A stretch of 64,000 nt of DNA from Thermus islandicus DSM 21543 (GTDB lineage Bacteria > Deinococcota > Deinococci > Deinococcales > Thermaceae), in assembly GCF_000421625.1 (NCBI RefSeq), contig NZ_ATXJ01000004.1:62001-126000 (forward strand), in the 5' to 3' direction. The translations under genes and the position numbers were made by a program. This document shows positions 8,343-16,159 of the stretch, piece after piece (the first letter of the stretch is position 1; each line of letters opens with the position of its first letter). The notes beneath the pieces are model-generated. The model had not been told where the DNA came from. It did not search any database and worked only from the letters and a program-made list of their open reading frames with translations.

Positions 8343-8819
8343 GTGGAGGTCTTCGCCGATTGGCTCTTCGTGGTCCTGTGGGCGCTCGGGGTGGCCCTTA
8401 CCTTCGTCCCCCTGGTGCCCGCCACCCTGGTCATCCTGCTTGGCGCCTTCCTGCACGAGCTTCTCCTAGGCTTCCGGGAGCTTTCCCTCGGGAGCTGGCT
8501 CCTCCTTGGGGCCTTGGCCCTTCTTGCCCTCCTCTTGGACAACCTGGCCGCCCTGGTGGGGGCCAGGCGCTACGGGGCAAGCCGGGCAGGGCTCTGGGGG
8601 GCCTTCCTCGGAGGGATCTTGGGCCTTTCCCTGGGGGTGGTGGGGGTACTGCTCCTCCCCTTCCTCCTGGCATGGCTCTTTGAATACCTCTCGGGAAGGA
8701 GGGCAGAGGAGGCCCTGAGGGCCGCCTGGGGAACCCTGGTGGGCCTTCTGGGAGGGGTGGTGGCCAAGGTACTGGTCCACCTGGCCATGGGGCTCGTGGT
8801 GGTGCGGGCCATCTTCTAG
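8343..8819 (+). CDS. DUF456 family membrane protein
   Basis: A 158-residue integral membrane protein with about four hydrophobic helices and the glycine-rich pattern of DUF456 (GARRYGASRAGLWGAFLG, about residues 72-89). No function is established for the family. The start is GTG 8343, supported by a TAGGCT box at 8331-8336 six nucleotides upstream; the same box and spacing occur before the peroxiredoxin (28397) and Skp (53831) genes. The gene ends 64 bp before lgt. Confidence 0.8.
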   Translation: MEVFADWLFVVLWALGVALTFVPLVPATLVILLGAFLHELLLGFRELSLGSWLLLGALALLALLLDNLAALVGARRYGASRAGLWGAFLGGILGLSLGVVGVLLLPFLLAWLFEYLSGRRAEEALRAAWGTLVGLLGGVVAKVLVHLAMGLVVVRAIF

Positions 8820-8883
8820 GGGCTGGTATGCTCTTGACCATGGAGCGGGTCCTGGCCCCCCGCGGGGCGTCCGGAGGTGAGGC

Positions 8884-9726
8884 ATGAACCCCACCATGAT
8901 CCAGATCGGTCCCCTGCGCATCCAGTGGTACGGCTTTCTCCTCACCCTCGCCATCTTCCTCGGCTTTGAGCTGGCCAAAAGGCGCCTCAAGGCCTGGGGG
9001 CTGGACACGGAAAGGTTTGAGACCGTGGCTTTCTGGGCGGTGGTCTTCGGGGTGGTCGGGGCAAGGCTCGGCTACGTCCTCACCTCTCCCGGCTACTTCC
9101 TGCAAAATCCCGTAGAAGTGCTCTATATATGGCACGGGGGTCTGTCCTTCCACGGAGCTGTCCTGGGCGGCGCCCTCACCTTTTACTACTTCCACAGGAA
9201 ACGGGGCTACCCCCTATGGCCCTACCTGGACGCCGCCACCCCGGGGGTGGCCCTCGGCATCATCGCCGGGAGGATCGGCAACCTCATGAACGGCTCGGAT
9301 ACCGCAGGCCGCCTGACCTCCTTGCCCATCGGCTTCACCTGGCCGGAGTGGGCCCGGGGCTTTCCCGGCGTCTGCCCGGGCATTGACGACATCTCCCAGG
9401 TCTACCGCTGCACCGAGCTCCTGCGGGGGCCGGTGCACCTTAGCCAGGTCTACGGGGCCCTGGTGGGGCTCCTCCTCCTCCCCCTCTCCCTCTACTGGCT
9501 CAAGCGAAGGCCCTTCTACGGCTACGCCTTCTGGCAGTTTCTCCTCTGGTATAGTGTGCTCCGCTCGGTCCTGGAGGAGCCCTTCCGCCTGAACCCCCTT
9601 TGGCTTCCGGTGTACCATAACCCCGAGCTCGGCATCGGCCTCTTCACCGCCACCCAGGTGGTGAGCCTGCCTTTGGTGCTGCTATCCCTCTACATGCTTC
9701 GGCGCCTGGGCCGGGAAGGGGGGTAA
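8884..9726 (+). CDS. lgt: prolipoprotein diacylglyceryl transferase
   Basis: Lgt moves diacylglycerol from phosphatidylglycerol to the lipobox cysteine of prolipoproteins in the inner membrane. The 280 residues contain about seven membrane helices, His90 in GGLSFHGA, and the family signature [10 protein letters not shown] (129-138) with essential Arg130. Residues 150-180 form a periplasmic loop with two cysteines ([13 protein letters not shown]). A full Shine-Dalgarno GGAGGTGA lies directly upstream, unlike the leaderless neighbours, so it is likely read through from the DUF456 gene. Confidence 0.95.
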   Translation: MNPTMIQIGPLRIQWYGFLLTLAIFLGFELAKRRLKAWGLDTERFETVAFWAVVFGVVGARLGYVLTSPGYFLQNPVEVLYIWHGGLSFHGAVLGGALTFYYFHRKRGYPLWPYLDAATPGVALGIIAGRIGNLMNGSDTAGRLTSLPIGFTWPEWARGFPGVCPGIDDISQVYRCTELLRGPVHLSQVYGALVGLLLLPLSLYWLKRRPFYGYAFWQFLLWYSVLRSVLEEPFRLNPLWLPVYHNPELGIGLFTATQVVSLPLVLLSLYMLRRLGREGG

Positions 9727-9735
9727 GATACCCTC

Positions 9736-10806
9736 ATGGTGCTTCCTCCCCGCAAGGACTCCCTGAAGTGGGGCACCTATTCCGAGGACGTGTTGCCCCT
9801 TTGGGTGGCGGACATGGACTTCCCCGTGGCCGAGCCCATCCAAAGGGCCATCAAGGAGCGGGCGGAAGGGTTTTTGGGCTACCCGCCCCGGGAGGGGGAT
9901 CGGGAGCTCAAGGCCCTCCTGCTGGAGAGGACCGGCCTCGAGGGGGAGGTGGCCTTCCTGCCCGGGGTCGTGGTGGGGCTTTACGCGGCCGTGGCCGCCT
10001 TCACCGCCCCGGGGCAGGGGGTGCTGACCCAGGTGCCCATCTATCCCCCCTTCCTCGCTGCCATCCGCGAGCAGAAGCGGACCGTTTTGGCCAACCCCTT
10101 GAAGGAAACGGAAACCGGCTACCGCTTGGACCTTTCCGGTCTGGAGCGGCTCGCCTTCGCCACCCGGCTCCTCCTCTTCTGCCACCCCCAGAACCCCACG
10201 GGCCGGGTCTTCACCGAGGAGGAGCTTCTGGCCCTCGCCCAGATCGCGCGCAAACACGACCTCATCGTGGTCTCCGACGAGCTCCACGCCCCCCTGACCT
10301 ACGAGCGGCCCCACCTGCCCCTGGCCCGCTTCCTCCCCGAGCGCACCCTCACCCTCCTGGGCCCGGGCAAGGCCTACAACCTCGCGGGCCTGCCCCTGGG
10401 AGCGGCCGTGGGGCCCGCTCCCCTCCTGGAAGCCCTCAAGCGCCATCTCCCCCACACCTTCCCCAACGTTCTGGCCCTGGCCGCCTGGAAGGCCGCCCTC
10501 CAGGAGGGGGAGGCCTGGCTAAAGGGGGTGCGCGCCCAGCTCAAGGCCAACCGGGACCGGGTGGCGGCCTGGGCCCGGGAGGTGGGCCTCACCCACTTCC
10601 CCCCGGAGGGCACCTACCTGGCCTGGCTCAAGACCCCCTTCCCCCAGGCGGCAGCCCGCCTGCTCCGGGAGGCCCGGGTGGCCCTGAACCCTGGGGAAAG
10701 CTTTGGGGAAGGGTATGACCGGTATGTGCGCCTTAACTTCGCCACCTACCCCGAGGTGCTGGAAGAAGCGCTCAGGAGGCTCACAAAGGCCCTCAAAGGG
10801 GCCTGA
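9736..10806 (+). CDS. MalY/PatB-type PLP aminotransferase or cystathionine beta-lyase
   Basis: A fold-type I PLP enzyme of 356 residues. WVADMDF (23-29) is the MalY/PatB signature. HPQNPTGR (150-157), Asp181 in SDELHAPL, and the Schiff-base Lys212 in [11 protein letters not shown] are present. Members of this family cleave cystathionine or cysteine C-S bonds, or transaminate. The enzyme could therefore supply homocysteine to methionine synthesis, but the substrate is not fixed by sequence. The start at 9736 lies 10 nt after the lgt stop without an obvious ribosome-binding site. A terminator follows at 10816. Confidence 0.85.
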   Translation: MVLPPRKDSLKWGTYSEDVLPLWVADMDFPVAEPIQRAIKERAEGFLGYPPREGDRELKALLLERTGLEGEVAFLPGVVVGLYAAVAAFTAPGQGVLTQVPIYPPFLAAIREQKRTVLANPLKETETGYRLDLSGLERLAFATRLLLFCHPQNPTGRVFTEEELLALAQIARKHDLIVVSDELHAPLTYERPHLPLARFLPERTLTLLGPGKAYNLAGLPLGAAVGPAPLLEALKRHLPHTFPNVLALAAWKAALQEGEAWLKGVRAQLKANRDRVAAWAREVGLTHFPPEGTYLAWLKTPFPQAAARLLREARVALNPGESFGEGYDRYVRLNFATYPEVLEEALRRLTKALKGA

Positions 10807-10815
10807 GTGGACGTG

Positions 10816-10841
10816 AACCCCCCGGGGGCTCCCGGGGGGTT
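10816..10841. terminator. bidirectional hairpin between convergent genes
   Basis: Perfect 11-bp inverted repeat (aaccccccggg / cccggggggtt, 4-nt loop) between the aminotransferase and the Hsp20 gene. The A/T ends give each strand only a short T tract, so termination would rely on the very GC-rich stem. Confidence 0.75.
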
Positions 10842-10853
10842 GCGCTTCCCGCC

Positions 10854-11321
10854 TTACCGGACCACCTCAATGGGGATCCGCTTGGCCCGGGCCTCGGCCA
10901 CCTTGGGCATGGTGAGCCGGAGGATCCCGTGGCGGAACTCGGCCTTGGCCTCCTCCGCCTTCACCTCCACCGGCAGGGAGAAGGTGCGCACGAAGGAGCC
11001 GTGGGGGATCTCCTGGAGGTAGTAGCGGCGCACCTGGGCCTCCTCCACCGGCTTCACCTGGCCCCGGACCGTGAGCTTGTTGCCCTCGAGGCTCACCTCC
11101 AGGTCCTCCGGAGCCAGGCCAGGCACGGCCATCTCCAGGATCAGGGCCTCATCGGTCTCGTAGAGATCGGCCGGGGCCACGAAGGTGGGGGTAAGGGGCC
11201 GGCCGAAGTCGCCCAGGACCTCCTCAAAGAGCCGGTTGGCCTCCTCCAGGAGGGAGAGCGGACCCCAGGTCCGGAAGGGCGTGATCTCCGTAGGCCGCGC
11301 ATCCCTACGCACCAGGGCCAT
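10854..11321 (-). CDS. small heat shock protein Hsp20 (alpha-crystallin family)
   Basis: An ATP-independent holdase chaperone of 155 residues. A variable N-terminus precedes the alpha-crystallin domain (about 50-140: PADLYETDEALILEMAVPG, then LPVEVKAEEAKAEFRHGIL and LRLTMPK). The C-terminal RIPIEV is the I-x-I anchor used for oligomer assembly. I chose the ATG at 11321 because GGAGGTGATT lies 4 nt upstream, although the frame is open to 11342. Its promoter is near-consensus. No CIRCE element is visible. Confidence 0.93.
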   Translation of the reverse strand: MALVRRDARPTEITPFRTWGPLSLLEEANRLFEEVLGDFGRPLTPTFVAPADLYETDEALILEMAVPGLAPEDLEVSLEGNKLTVRGQVKPVEEAQVRRYYLQEIPHGSFVRTFSLPVEVKAEEAKAEFRHGILRLTMPKVAEARAKRIPIEVVR

Positions 11322-11341
11322 ACCAATCACCTCCATCCGCA

Positions 11342-11370
11342 CTTATATCATATGCGCCCATATCTGTCAA
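11342..11370 (-). promoter_or_regulatory. hsp20 promoter
   Basis: Minus-strand -35 TTGACA (11365-11370), 17-bp spacer, -10 TATAAG (11342-11347); the start codon is about 20 nt further with a full Shine-Dalgarno. Direct repeats of ATAT within the spacer make this the most AT-rich spot of the first 12 kb. Confidence 0.8.
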
Positions 11371-11419
11371 GTACCCTTAGGTCATGCAGCTTACCCCTGA
11401 GTCGCCTATAATCGGGTTC

Positions 11420-12112
11420 ATGGAGCTTCCCAAAGACGCGGTCCTGGTGGACACCCGGCCCCGCCCCGCCTACGAGGCAGGCCACCTGCCCGGGGCCCGC
11501 CACCTGGACCTCTCCGCCCCCAGGCTCCGCCTAAGGGAAGAGGGGGAGCTGAAGGCCCTCGAGGCCGGCCTCACCGAGCTTTTTCAGAGCCTGGGCCTGA
11601 GGAGCCCCGTGGTCCTCTACGATGAGGGGCTCACCAGCCGCCTCTGCCGCACCGCCTTCTTCTTGGGCCTCGGAGGGCTCGAGGTGGAGCTCTGGACCGA
11701 GGGCTGGGAGCCTCACGCCACGGACAAGGAGGAGCCCAAGCCGGAGCGGACCGGCACCGTGGCCCGCCTGAGGCGGGACTGGCTCCTCACCGCCGACGAG
11801 GCCGCCCGCCACCCCCTCCTCCTGGATGTGCGCAGCCCCGAGGAGCACCAGGGCCTGGTCCACCCGCCCTGCTGCCCCCGGGGCGGACGCATCCCGGGAA
11901 GCCGGAGCGCCCCCTTAGAGCTCTTCCTGGAACCCGGAAAGGTCCTGGAGCGGCTGGGCCTGAGCCCGGGGCAGGAGGTGGGGGTCTACTGCCACTCCGG
12001 GGCCCGGAGCGCCGTGGCCTTCTTCGTCCTCCGGAGCCTTGGGGTCAGGGCCCGGAACTACCTGGGGTCTATGCACGAGTGGCTGCAGGAAGGTCTGCCC
12101 ACGGAGCCATGA
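11420..12112 (+). CDS. tandem-rhodanese sulfurtransferase
   Basis: Two rhodanese domains in 230 residues. The first (1-105) has lost its active cysteine at the usual loop, while the second has Cys191 in CHSGARS, the persulfide-carrying residue. It would move sulfane sulfur from thiosulfate or 3-mercaptopyruvate to cyanide or other thiols. The start is ATG 11420, placed by a TATAAT box at 11407-11412 (7-nt gap, leaderless); the upstream ATG 11384 lies before that box. The stop overlaps the next ATG (ATGA). Confidence 0.88.
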   Translation: MELPKDAVLVDTRPRPAYEAGHLPGARHLDLSAPRLRLREEGELKALEAGLTELFQSLGLRSPVVLYDEGLTSRLCRTAFFLGLGGLEVELWTEGWEPHATDKEEPKPERTGTVARLRRDWLLTADEAARHPLLLDVRSPEEHQGLVHPPCCPRGGRIPGSRSAPLELFLEPGKVLERLGLSPGQEVGVYCHSGARSAVAFFVLRSLGVRARNYLGSMHEWLQEGLPTEP

Positions 12113-12726
12113 AGGCCTTCGCCCTTACCGTAGGTCCCCTGCAGGAGAACGCCTACCTGGTGGAAACCCCGGGAGGGGCCGTCTTCATAGACCCGGGGGA
12201 CGAGGCGGAAAGGCTCCTTGCCCTGGCGGAGAAGGCCAGCTTAGCGCCCAAGGCCATCCTCCTCACCCACGCGCACTTTGACCACCTAGGGGCCGTGGCC
12301 CCCCTGGTGGAGGCCCTGGACCTCCCGGTCTACCTCCACCCCCTGGACCTGCCCCTGTACCTGCGGGCCCCCGAGGCCGCAGCCCGCTTTGGCCTGGCCG
12401 TCCCCCCACCCCCCGTCCCCATCCAGCCGCTGGAGGAAGGTCTGGAGGTCTTCGGCTTCACTGTCTGGCACCTCCCTGGCCACAGCCCGGGGCACGTGGC
12501 CTTCCTGAGGGAGGGGGAGGTCTTTTCGGGAGACCTCCTCTTCCGGGGGAGCATCGGCCGCTACGACCTGCCCGGGGCCGACCCCAAGGCTCTCTTCCGC
12601 TCCCTGAAGCGGCTTCTCACCCTTCCCCCAAAGACCCGAATCCGCCCCGGGCACGGCCCCGAGACCACCCTGGCCCTGGAGGCCCGGACCAACCCCTTCC
12701 TCGCCGGGTTAGAATGGGAGGCGTGA
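12109..12726 (+). CDS. MBL-fold metallohydrolase, glyoxalase II-like
   Basis: A 205-residue metallo-beta-lactamase-fold hydrolase. HAHFDH at 54-59, the HSPGH region near 125, the Asp in FSGDLLF and the C-terminal PGHGPET provide the full set of metal ligands. The short form without the C-terminal helical domain of true glyoxalase II is widespread in bacteria with mixed functions. Coupling to a rhodanese gene suggests sulfur chemistry, such as a persulfide or a thiolester substrate; this is inference. Confidence 0.85.
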   Translation: MKAFALTVGPLQENAYLVETPGGAVFIDPGDEAERLLALAEKASLAPKAILLTHAHFDHLGAVAPLVEALDLPVYLHPLDLPLYLRAPEAAARFGLAVPPPPVPIQPLEEGLEVFGFTVWHLPGHSPGHVAFLREGEVFSGDLLFRGSIGRYDLPGADPKALFRSLKRLLTLPPKTRIRPGHGPETTLALEARTNPFLAGLEWEA

Positions 12727-13442
12727 ACGGGGCGGAGGCACTGAGGGCACTCTACGCGCTTCAGGAGAAGGACCTGGAGATAGACCGATTGCGAAAAGAA
12801 GCGGAGAGCCTCCCCGAGGAGCTCCTCTCCGTGCAAGCCCGGGTGGAGGCCTTGGAGGCGGAACTCGCTGAGCTTTTGGAGCGGCAGGCGGAGCTGCGCA
12901 AGAGCTACACCCGGCACAGCCTGGACATAGAGGACCTCACCGCCAAGGAAAAGCAGGCGGAGGCGGAACAGCGCCAGGCGCAGAGCGCCCGCGAACAGAC
13001 CCAGTACGAAAACCGCATCCAGCAGATCAAGGACCGCATCCGGGAGCTTTTGGAGCTCTCCACTCCCATCATGGAGGCCATGGAGGAGGTGGAGGCCGAG
13101 ATCGCCCGGGTGGAGGAGGCCCTTTCCGGCCTCCGGCCGCGCTTGGAGGAGCTCCTCCAAGAGAACGCCAGGCGGGTGGAGGCCCTCGAGGGGGAGATCC
13201 TGAAGCTCAAGGAGGAGCGGGAGGCCATGGCCCAGGGCATCCCCGCCCCGGTGCTCCGCGAGTACGAGGCCATCCGCCGGGCCAAGAGGGGAACGGGGGT
13301 GGTGCGCATGCTCCCCCAGGGCCAGGTCTTCCGCTGCGAGGGGTGCAACGTGGTCCTCCCCACCCACGTGGCCCAGAAGGTGGTCCAGGGGCAGCTCACC
13401 CGCTGCCCCTCTTGCGGCCGCCTCCTCTGGAAGGGAACCTAG
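12714..13442 (+). CDS. coiled-coil protein with C-terminal C4 zinc ribbon
   Basis: A 242-residue protein: residues 5-175 are almost entirely heptad coiled coil, followed by a zinc ribbon with CEGC and CPSCG (about 207-235). The family is conserved across bacteria (annotated as C4-type zinc ribbon or nucleic-acid-binding protein). Related proteins have been tied to translation or ribosome-associated functions, but no role is shown here. It overlaps the MBL gene by 13 bp and is the third gene of the operon; a GTG start at 12723 is also possible. Confidence 0.82.
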   Translation: MGGVNGAEALRALYALQEKDLEIDRLRKEAESLPEELLSVQARVEALEAELAELLERQAELRKSYTRHSLDIEDLTAKEKQAEAEQRQAQSAREQTQYENRIQQIKDRIRELLELSTPIMEAMEEVEAEIARVEEALSGLRPRLEELLQENARRVEALEGEILKLKEEREAMAQGIPAPVLREYEAIRRAKRGTGVVRMLPQGQVFRCEGCNVVLPTHVAQKVVQGQLTRCPSCGRLLWKGT

Positions 13443-13870
13443 CCCACCAGGCGGGCCTGGAGGGCAATCTCCTTGACCCCCGCCAGGGCCCTAGACACCG
13501 GGCACCCCTCCTTGGCCGCCTGGGCGATCTCTTGGAACTTCTCAGGGCTGATCCCCGGCACCTCTGCCTCGGTGACCAGCTCAATGCGGGTGAGGGTGGG
13601 CCTCCCTTCCACCATCTCCAGGTGCACCCGGGCCTCGGTGGCCACCCGCTTCGGGGTGTATCCCTCCCGCTCCAGAGCCGCCGAGAGGGCCATGGAGAAG
13701 CACCCCGCGTGGGCGGCGGCGATGAGCTCCTCGGGGTTGGTCCCCTCCCCCTCCTCAAACCGGGAGGGGAAGGAGTAGGGCCCCGCGAAGGCCTGGCTAT
13801 GAAGCTTCATAGTCCCCTTACCTGAGCGCAACCCGCCCTCCCAAACCGCTTCGGCTTTACGGACCGGCAT
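13439..13870 (-). CDS. OsmC/Ohr-family peroxiredoxin
   Basis: A thiol peroxidase of 143 residues that reduces organic hydroperoxides. The two catalytic cysteines of the family are Cys57 (AAAHAGCFSMAL) and Cys123 (AAKEGCPVSRAL). The motif pattern is closer to the OsmC subgroup than to Ohr. I chose ATG 13870 because GGAGGTGCGT precedes it; the frame extends to 13888. The stop codon shares a palindromic CTAG with the stop of the zinc-ribbon gene, giving a 4-bp convergent overlap. Confidence 0.9.
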   Translation of the reverse strand: MPVRKAEAVWEGGLRSGKGTMKLHSQAFAGPYSFPSRFEEGEGTNPEELIAAAHAGCFSMALSAALEREGYTPKRVATEARVHLEMVEGRPTLTRIELVTEAEVPGISPEKFQEIAQAAKEGCPVSRALAGVKEIALQARLVG

Positions 13871-13976
13871 ACGCACCTCCAGGGCCAAGATACCCCAGGT
13901 GGGGCCCCCTCAGCCCCGCCCCGGGTCACAAACCCGTCCCGGTTCCGCCAGGCGAAAGCACCCCAAAGGGAAGCGC

Positions 13977-14006
13977 TTGACAGGGCTTAACCGGGCATGC
14001 CATGCT
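13977..14006 (+). promoter_or_regulatory. candidate promoter of the MFS gene
   Basis: TTGACA (13977-13982), 18-bp spacer, CATGCT (14001-14006). It would give a leader of about 60 nt before ATG 14075. The 13871-14074 gap holds nothing else that I recognise. Confidence 0.5.
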
Positions 14007-14074
14007 TCTGCCCAGCGCCTTGGCCTGCGCCGTACCCTTCCCCACCTCCGGGCGGCCAACCTGGGCCTAGGAGG

Positions 14075-15205
14075 ATGAAGCTCTTCTGGTTTCTTGCCCT
14101 CATCAACCTCCTCGTGGGGGGGATGGTGGGGATGGAAAGGACCGTGGTGCCCCTCCTGGCCCAGCAGGTTTTCGGCCTGGAAAAGGGCCTAGCCCTAGGT
14201 GGGTTCGTCCTCTCCTTTGGGCTCACCAAGGCCTTCTTCAACCTCTTCGCCGGGGCGCTGGCCGACCGCATCGGACGCAAAGGGGTGCTGCTTTTGGGCT
14301 GGGCCCTGGGGGTGCCGGTGCCCCTCCTCCTCATCCTTGCCCCCTCCTGGGACCTGGTGGTGGCCGCCAACCTCCTCCTGGGGGTGAACCAGGCCCTGGC
14401 CTGGAGCATGACCGTGAACATGATGGTGGACCTGGTTCCCCCGCACCGCCGCGGGGTGGCCGCCGGGGTCAACGAGTTCGCCGGCTACCTCGGGGTCAGC
14501 CTTCTGGCCTTGCTCACGGGGGTGGTGGCCGAGGCTAAAGGCCTTTGCCCCGCGCCCTTTTACCTCGGCCTGGGGGTTGCCCTTCTCGGCCTTGCCCTTT
14601 CCCTTGGGGTGCGGGAAACCCACCGGCCCCTCGCTCCCCCAAAGCTCCGCCTCGTCCGCGGCATCGGCGTGGCCAGCCTCCTAGGAATGGCCACCAACTT
14701 CAAGGACGGGCTGGCCTGGCTTAGCCTGCCCCTCCTCCTCTCCGGCCGGGGGCTGGGCCCAGCGGAGATCGGCCTGGTGGCCGGGCTCTACCCCCTGGTC
14801 TGGGCCGGAGGACAGCTCCTCTTCGGGCCCCTTTCCGACCGTCAGGGCCGCGCCCCCCTCATCACGGGAGGGATGGCGGTCCAGGGGCTCGGGCTCGTCC
14901 TCCTCGCCCTCCCCCTGGGCCTAGGGGGGGCGCTTTTCGCCGCCTTTCTCCTGGGCCTCGGGACCAGCATGGCCTACCCTACCCTGATCGCCTGGGTGGC
15001 CGACCGTACGCCCCAAGCGGAGCGGGCCACGGCCCTCGGCCTCTACCGCTTCTTCCGGGACGGGGGCTATGTCCTGGGCGCCCTCCTGGCCGGGGTAGGC
15101 TCTGGGGAGCTGTCCTGGGCGATGGGCGGAGCGGGTGCGGGCCTTCTCCTCCTGGCCTGGGCGACCCGGGGCGGGGCGCTTTGGGAGCGGCCAAAGGCTC
15201 CTTAG
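14075..15205 (+). CDS. MFS transporter (multidrug/exporter type)
   Basis: A 376-residue, about 12-helix major facilitator protein. The motif between helices 2 and 3 is GALADRIGRKGVLLLG (motif A), and a second copy lies in the C-terminal half (GPLSDRQGRAPLITGG). The N-half contains motif C-like glycine/proline helices typical of drug:H+ antiporters; the substrate is unknown. ATG 14075 begins the first helix, but AGGAGG abuts it with no spacer, so the exact start is uncertain. It overlaps the PEP synthase regulator gene by 4 bp at the 3' ends. Confidence 0.85.
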   Translation: MKLFWFLALINLLVGGMVGMERTVVPLLAQQVFGLEKGLALGGFVLSFGLTKAFFNLFAGALADRIGRKGVLLLGWALGVPVPLLLILAPSWDLVVAANLLLGVNQALAWSMTVNMMVDLVPPHRRGVAAGVNEFAGYLGVSLLALLTGVVAEAKGLCPAPFYLGLGVALLGLALSLGVRETHRPLAPPKLRLVRGIGVASLLGMATNFKDGLAWLSLPLLLSGRGLGPAEIGLVAGLYPLVWAGGQLLFGPLSDRQGRAPLITGGMAVQGLGLVLLALPLGLGGALFAAFLLGLGTSMAYPTLIAWVADRTPQAERATALGLYRFFRDGGYVLGALLAGVGSGELSWAMGGAGAGLLLLAWATRGGALWERPKAP

Positions 15206-16023
15206 CCGAGCCCCCGGGGCAGCCCCAGGCGTTGTAGGATAGCGGTGGCGATCTCCTCTACCGAGGCATGGGTGGTGTCCAGGTAAGGAATCCCGTGGGC
15301 CTTAAACAAGGCCTCGGCGCGGGCTACCTCGTAACGGCACTGCTCTAAGGAGGCGTACCGGCTTCCCGGCTTGCGGGCGGTGCGGATCTGGTGGAGGCGG
15401 AAGGGGTCTATGGTGAGGCCGAAGAGCTTGGCGCGGAAGGGTTGGATGGGCTTAGGGAGTTCGGAGCGGAGGAAATCGTCTTCGGCCAAGGGGTAGTTGG
15501 CGGCCCGGACCTGGTAGTGAAGGGCGAGGAAGAGGGAGGTCGGGGTCTTCCCTACCCGGGAAACCCCCACCAGGATAGCCTCGGCCTCGGGGTAGCGCTC
15601 CACCCCCAGGCCGTCGTCCGCCGCCAGGGCGAACTCCACCGCCTCCATCCGCCTCAGGTAGGCGGACAGGTCCCCCACGCTGTGCACCCGGCCCACCCGG
15701 GGCTTGGGCTCCACGCCGAGCTCGGCCTCGAGGGCCTTGAGGTAGGGCCTAAAGAGGTCAAAGACCAAAGCAGGGGTGGCCTCGAGGAGGGCGAAAAGGC
15801 GGGCCTCGGTCAGGGTGCTGAAGACGATGGGGCGTGCCCCCTGGGCCCGGTAGGCCTCCAGGATCTCCAGGACCACAGCCTGGACCTTGGCCTCGTTGTC
15901 GCAGAAGGGGCGGAGCCGATAGGCAAACGCCACCTCCTCAAAGTGGGCGAGGAGGCTCCGGGCCACCTCGCTGGCGGTGATCCCAGTATGATCGGAAACG
16001 ATGAACACAGCGCGCTGGGGCAT
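15202..16023 (-). CDS. ppsR: PEP synthase regulatory kinase/pyrophosphorylase (PSRP, DUF299)
   Basis: A bifunctional enzyme of 273 residues that inactivates PEP synthase by ADP-dependent phosphorylation of a threonine near the catalytic histidine and reactivates it by Pi-dependent removal. The P-loop GVSRVGKTPTS (about residue 155) and the N-terminal VFIVSDHTGITASEVA are hallmarks. The target gene ppsA is divergent 137 bp away, which supports the assignment over the PPDK regulator. I chose ATG 16023 because TAAGCT stands 7 nt upstream; the frame is open to 16071. Confidence 0.93.
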   Translation of the reverse strand: MPQRAVFIVSDHTGITASEVARSLLAHFEEVAFAYRLRPFCDNEAKVQAVVLEILEAYRAQGARPIVFSTLTEARLFALLEATPALVFDLFRPYLKALEAELGVEPKPRVGRVHSVGDLSAYLRRMEAVEFALAADDGLGVERYPEAEAILVGVSRVGKTPTSLFLALHYQVRAANYPLAEDDFLRSELPKPIQPFRAKLFGLTIDPFRLHQIRTARKPGSRYASLEQCRYEVARAEALFKAHGIPYLDTTHASVEEIATAILQRLGLPRGLG

Positions 16024-16159
16024 GGCCCTAAGCTTACCGGTATCCGGGGCCGAGAACCGGTGTATGGGCACGGTTACACGGAAAGGTGGGGTAGGATGCG
16101 CCTACACCGGGGCCGTCCCACACCCCCCAGGGTTAGCTTAGCTAGGAGAGGGGGCAGGC

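Noticed and set aside
11321-11384. CIRCE (HrcA) operator before hsp20
   Set aside because: No TTAGCACTC-N9-GAGTGCTAA-like inverted repeat is present; only AT-rich short repeats within the promoter spacer.
14075-14077. Start codon of the MFS gene set by AGGAGG
   Set aside because: AGGAGG touches the ATG with no spacer, so it cannot serve as its ribosome-binding site; the start was kept for its position before helix 1 only.
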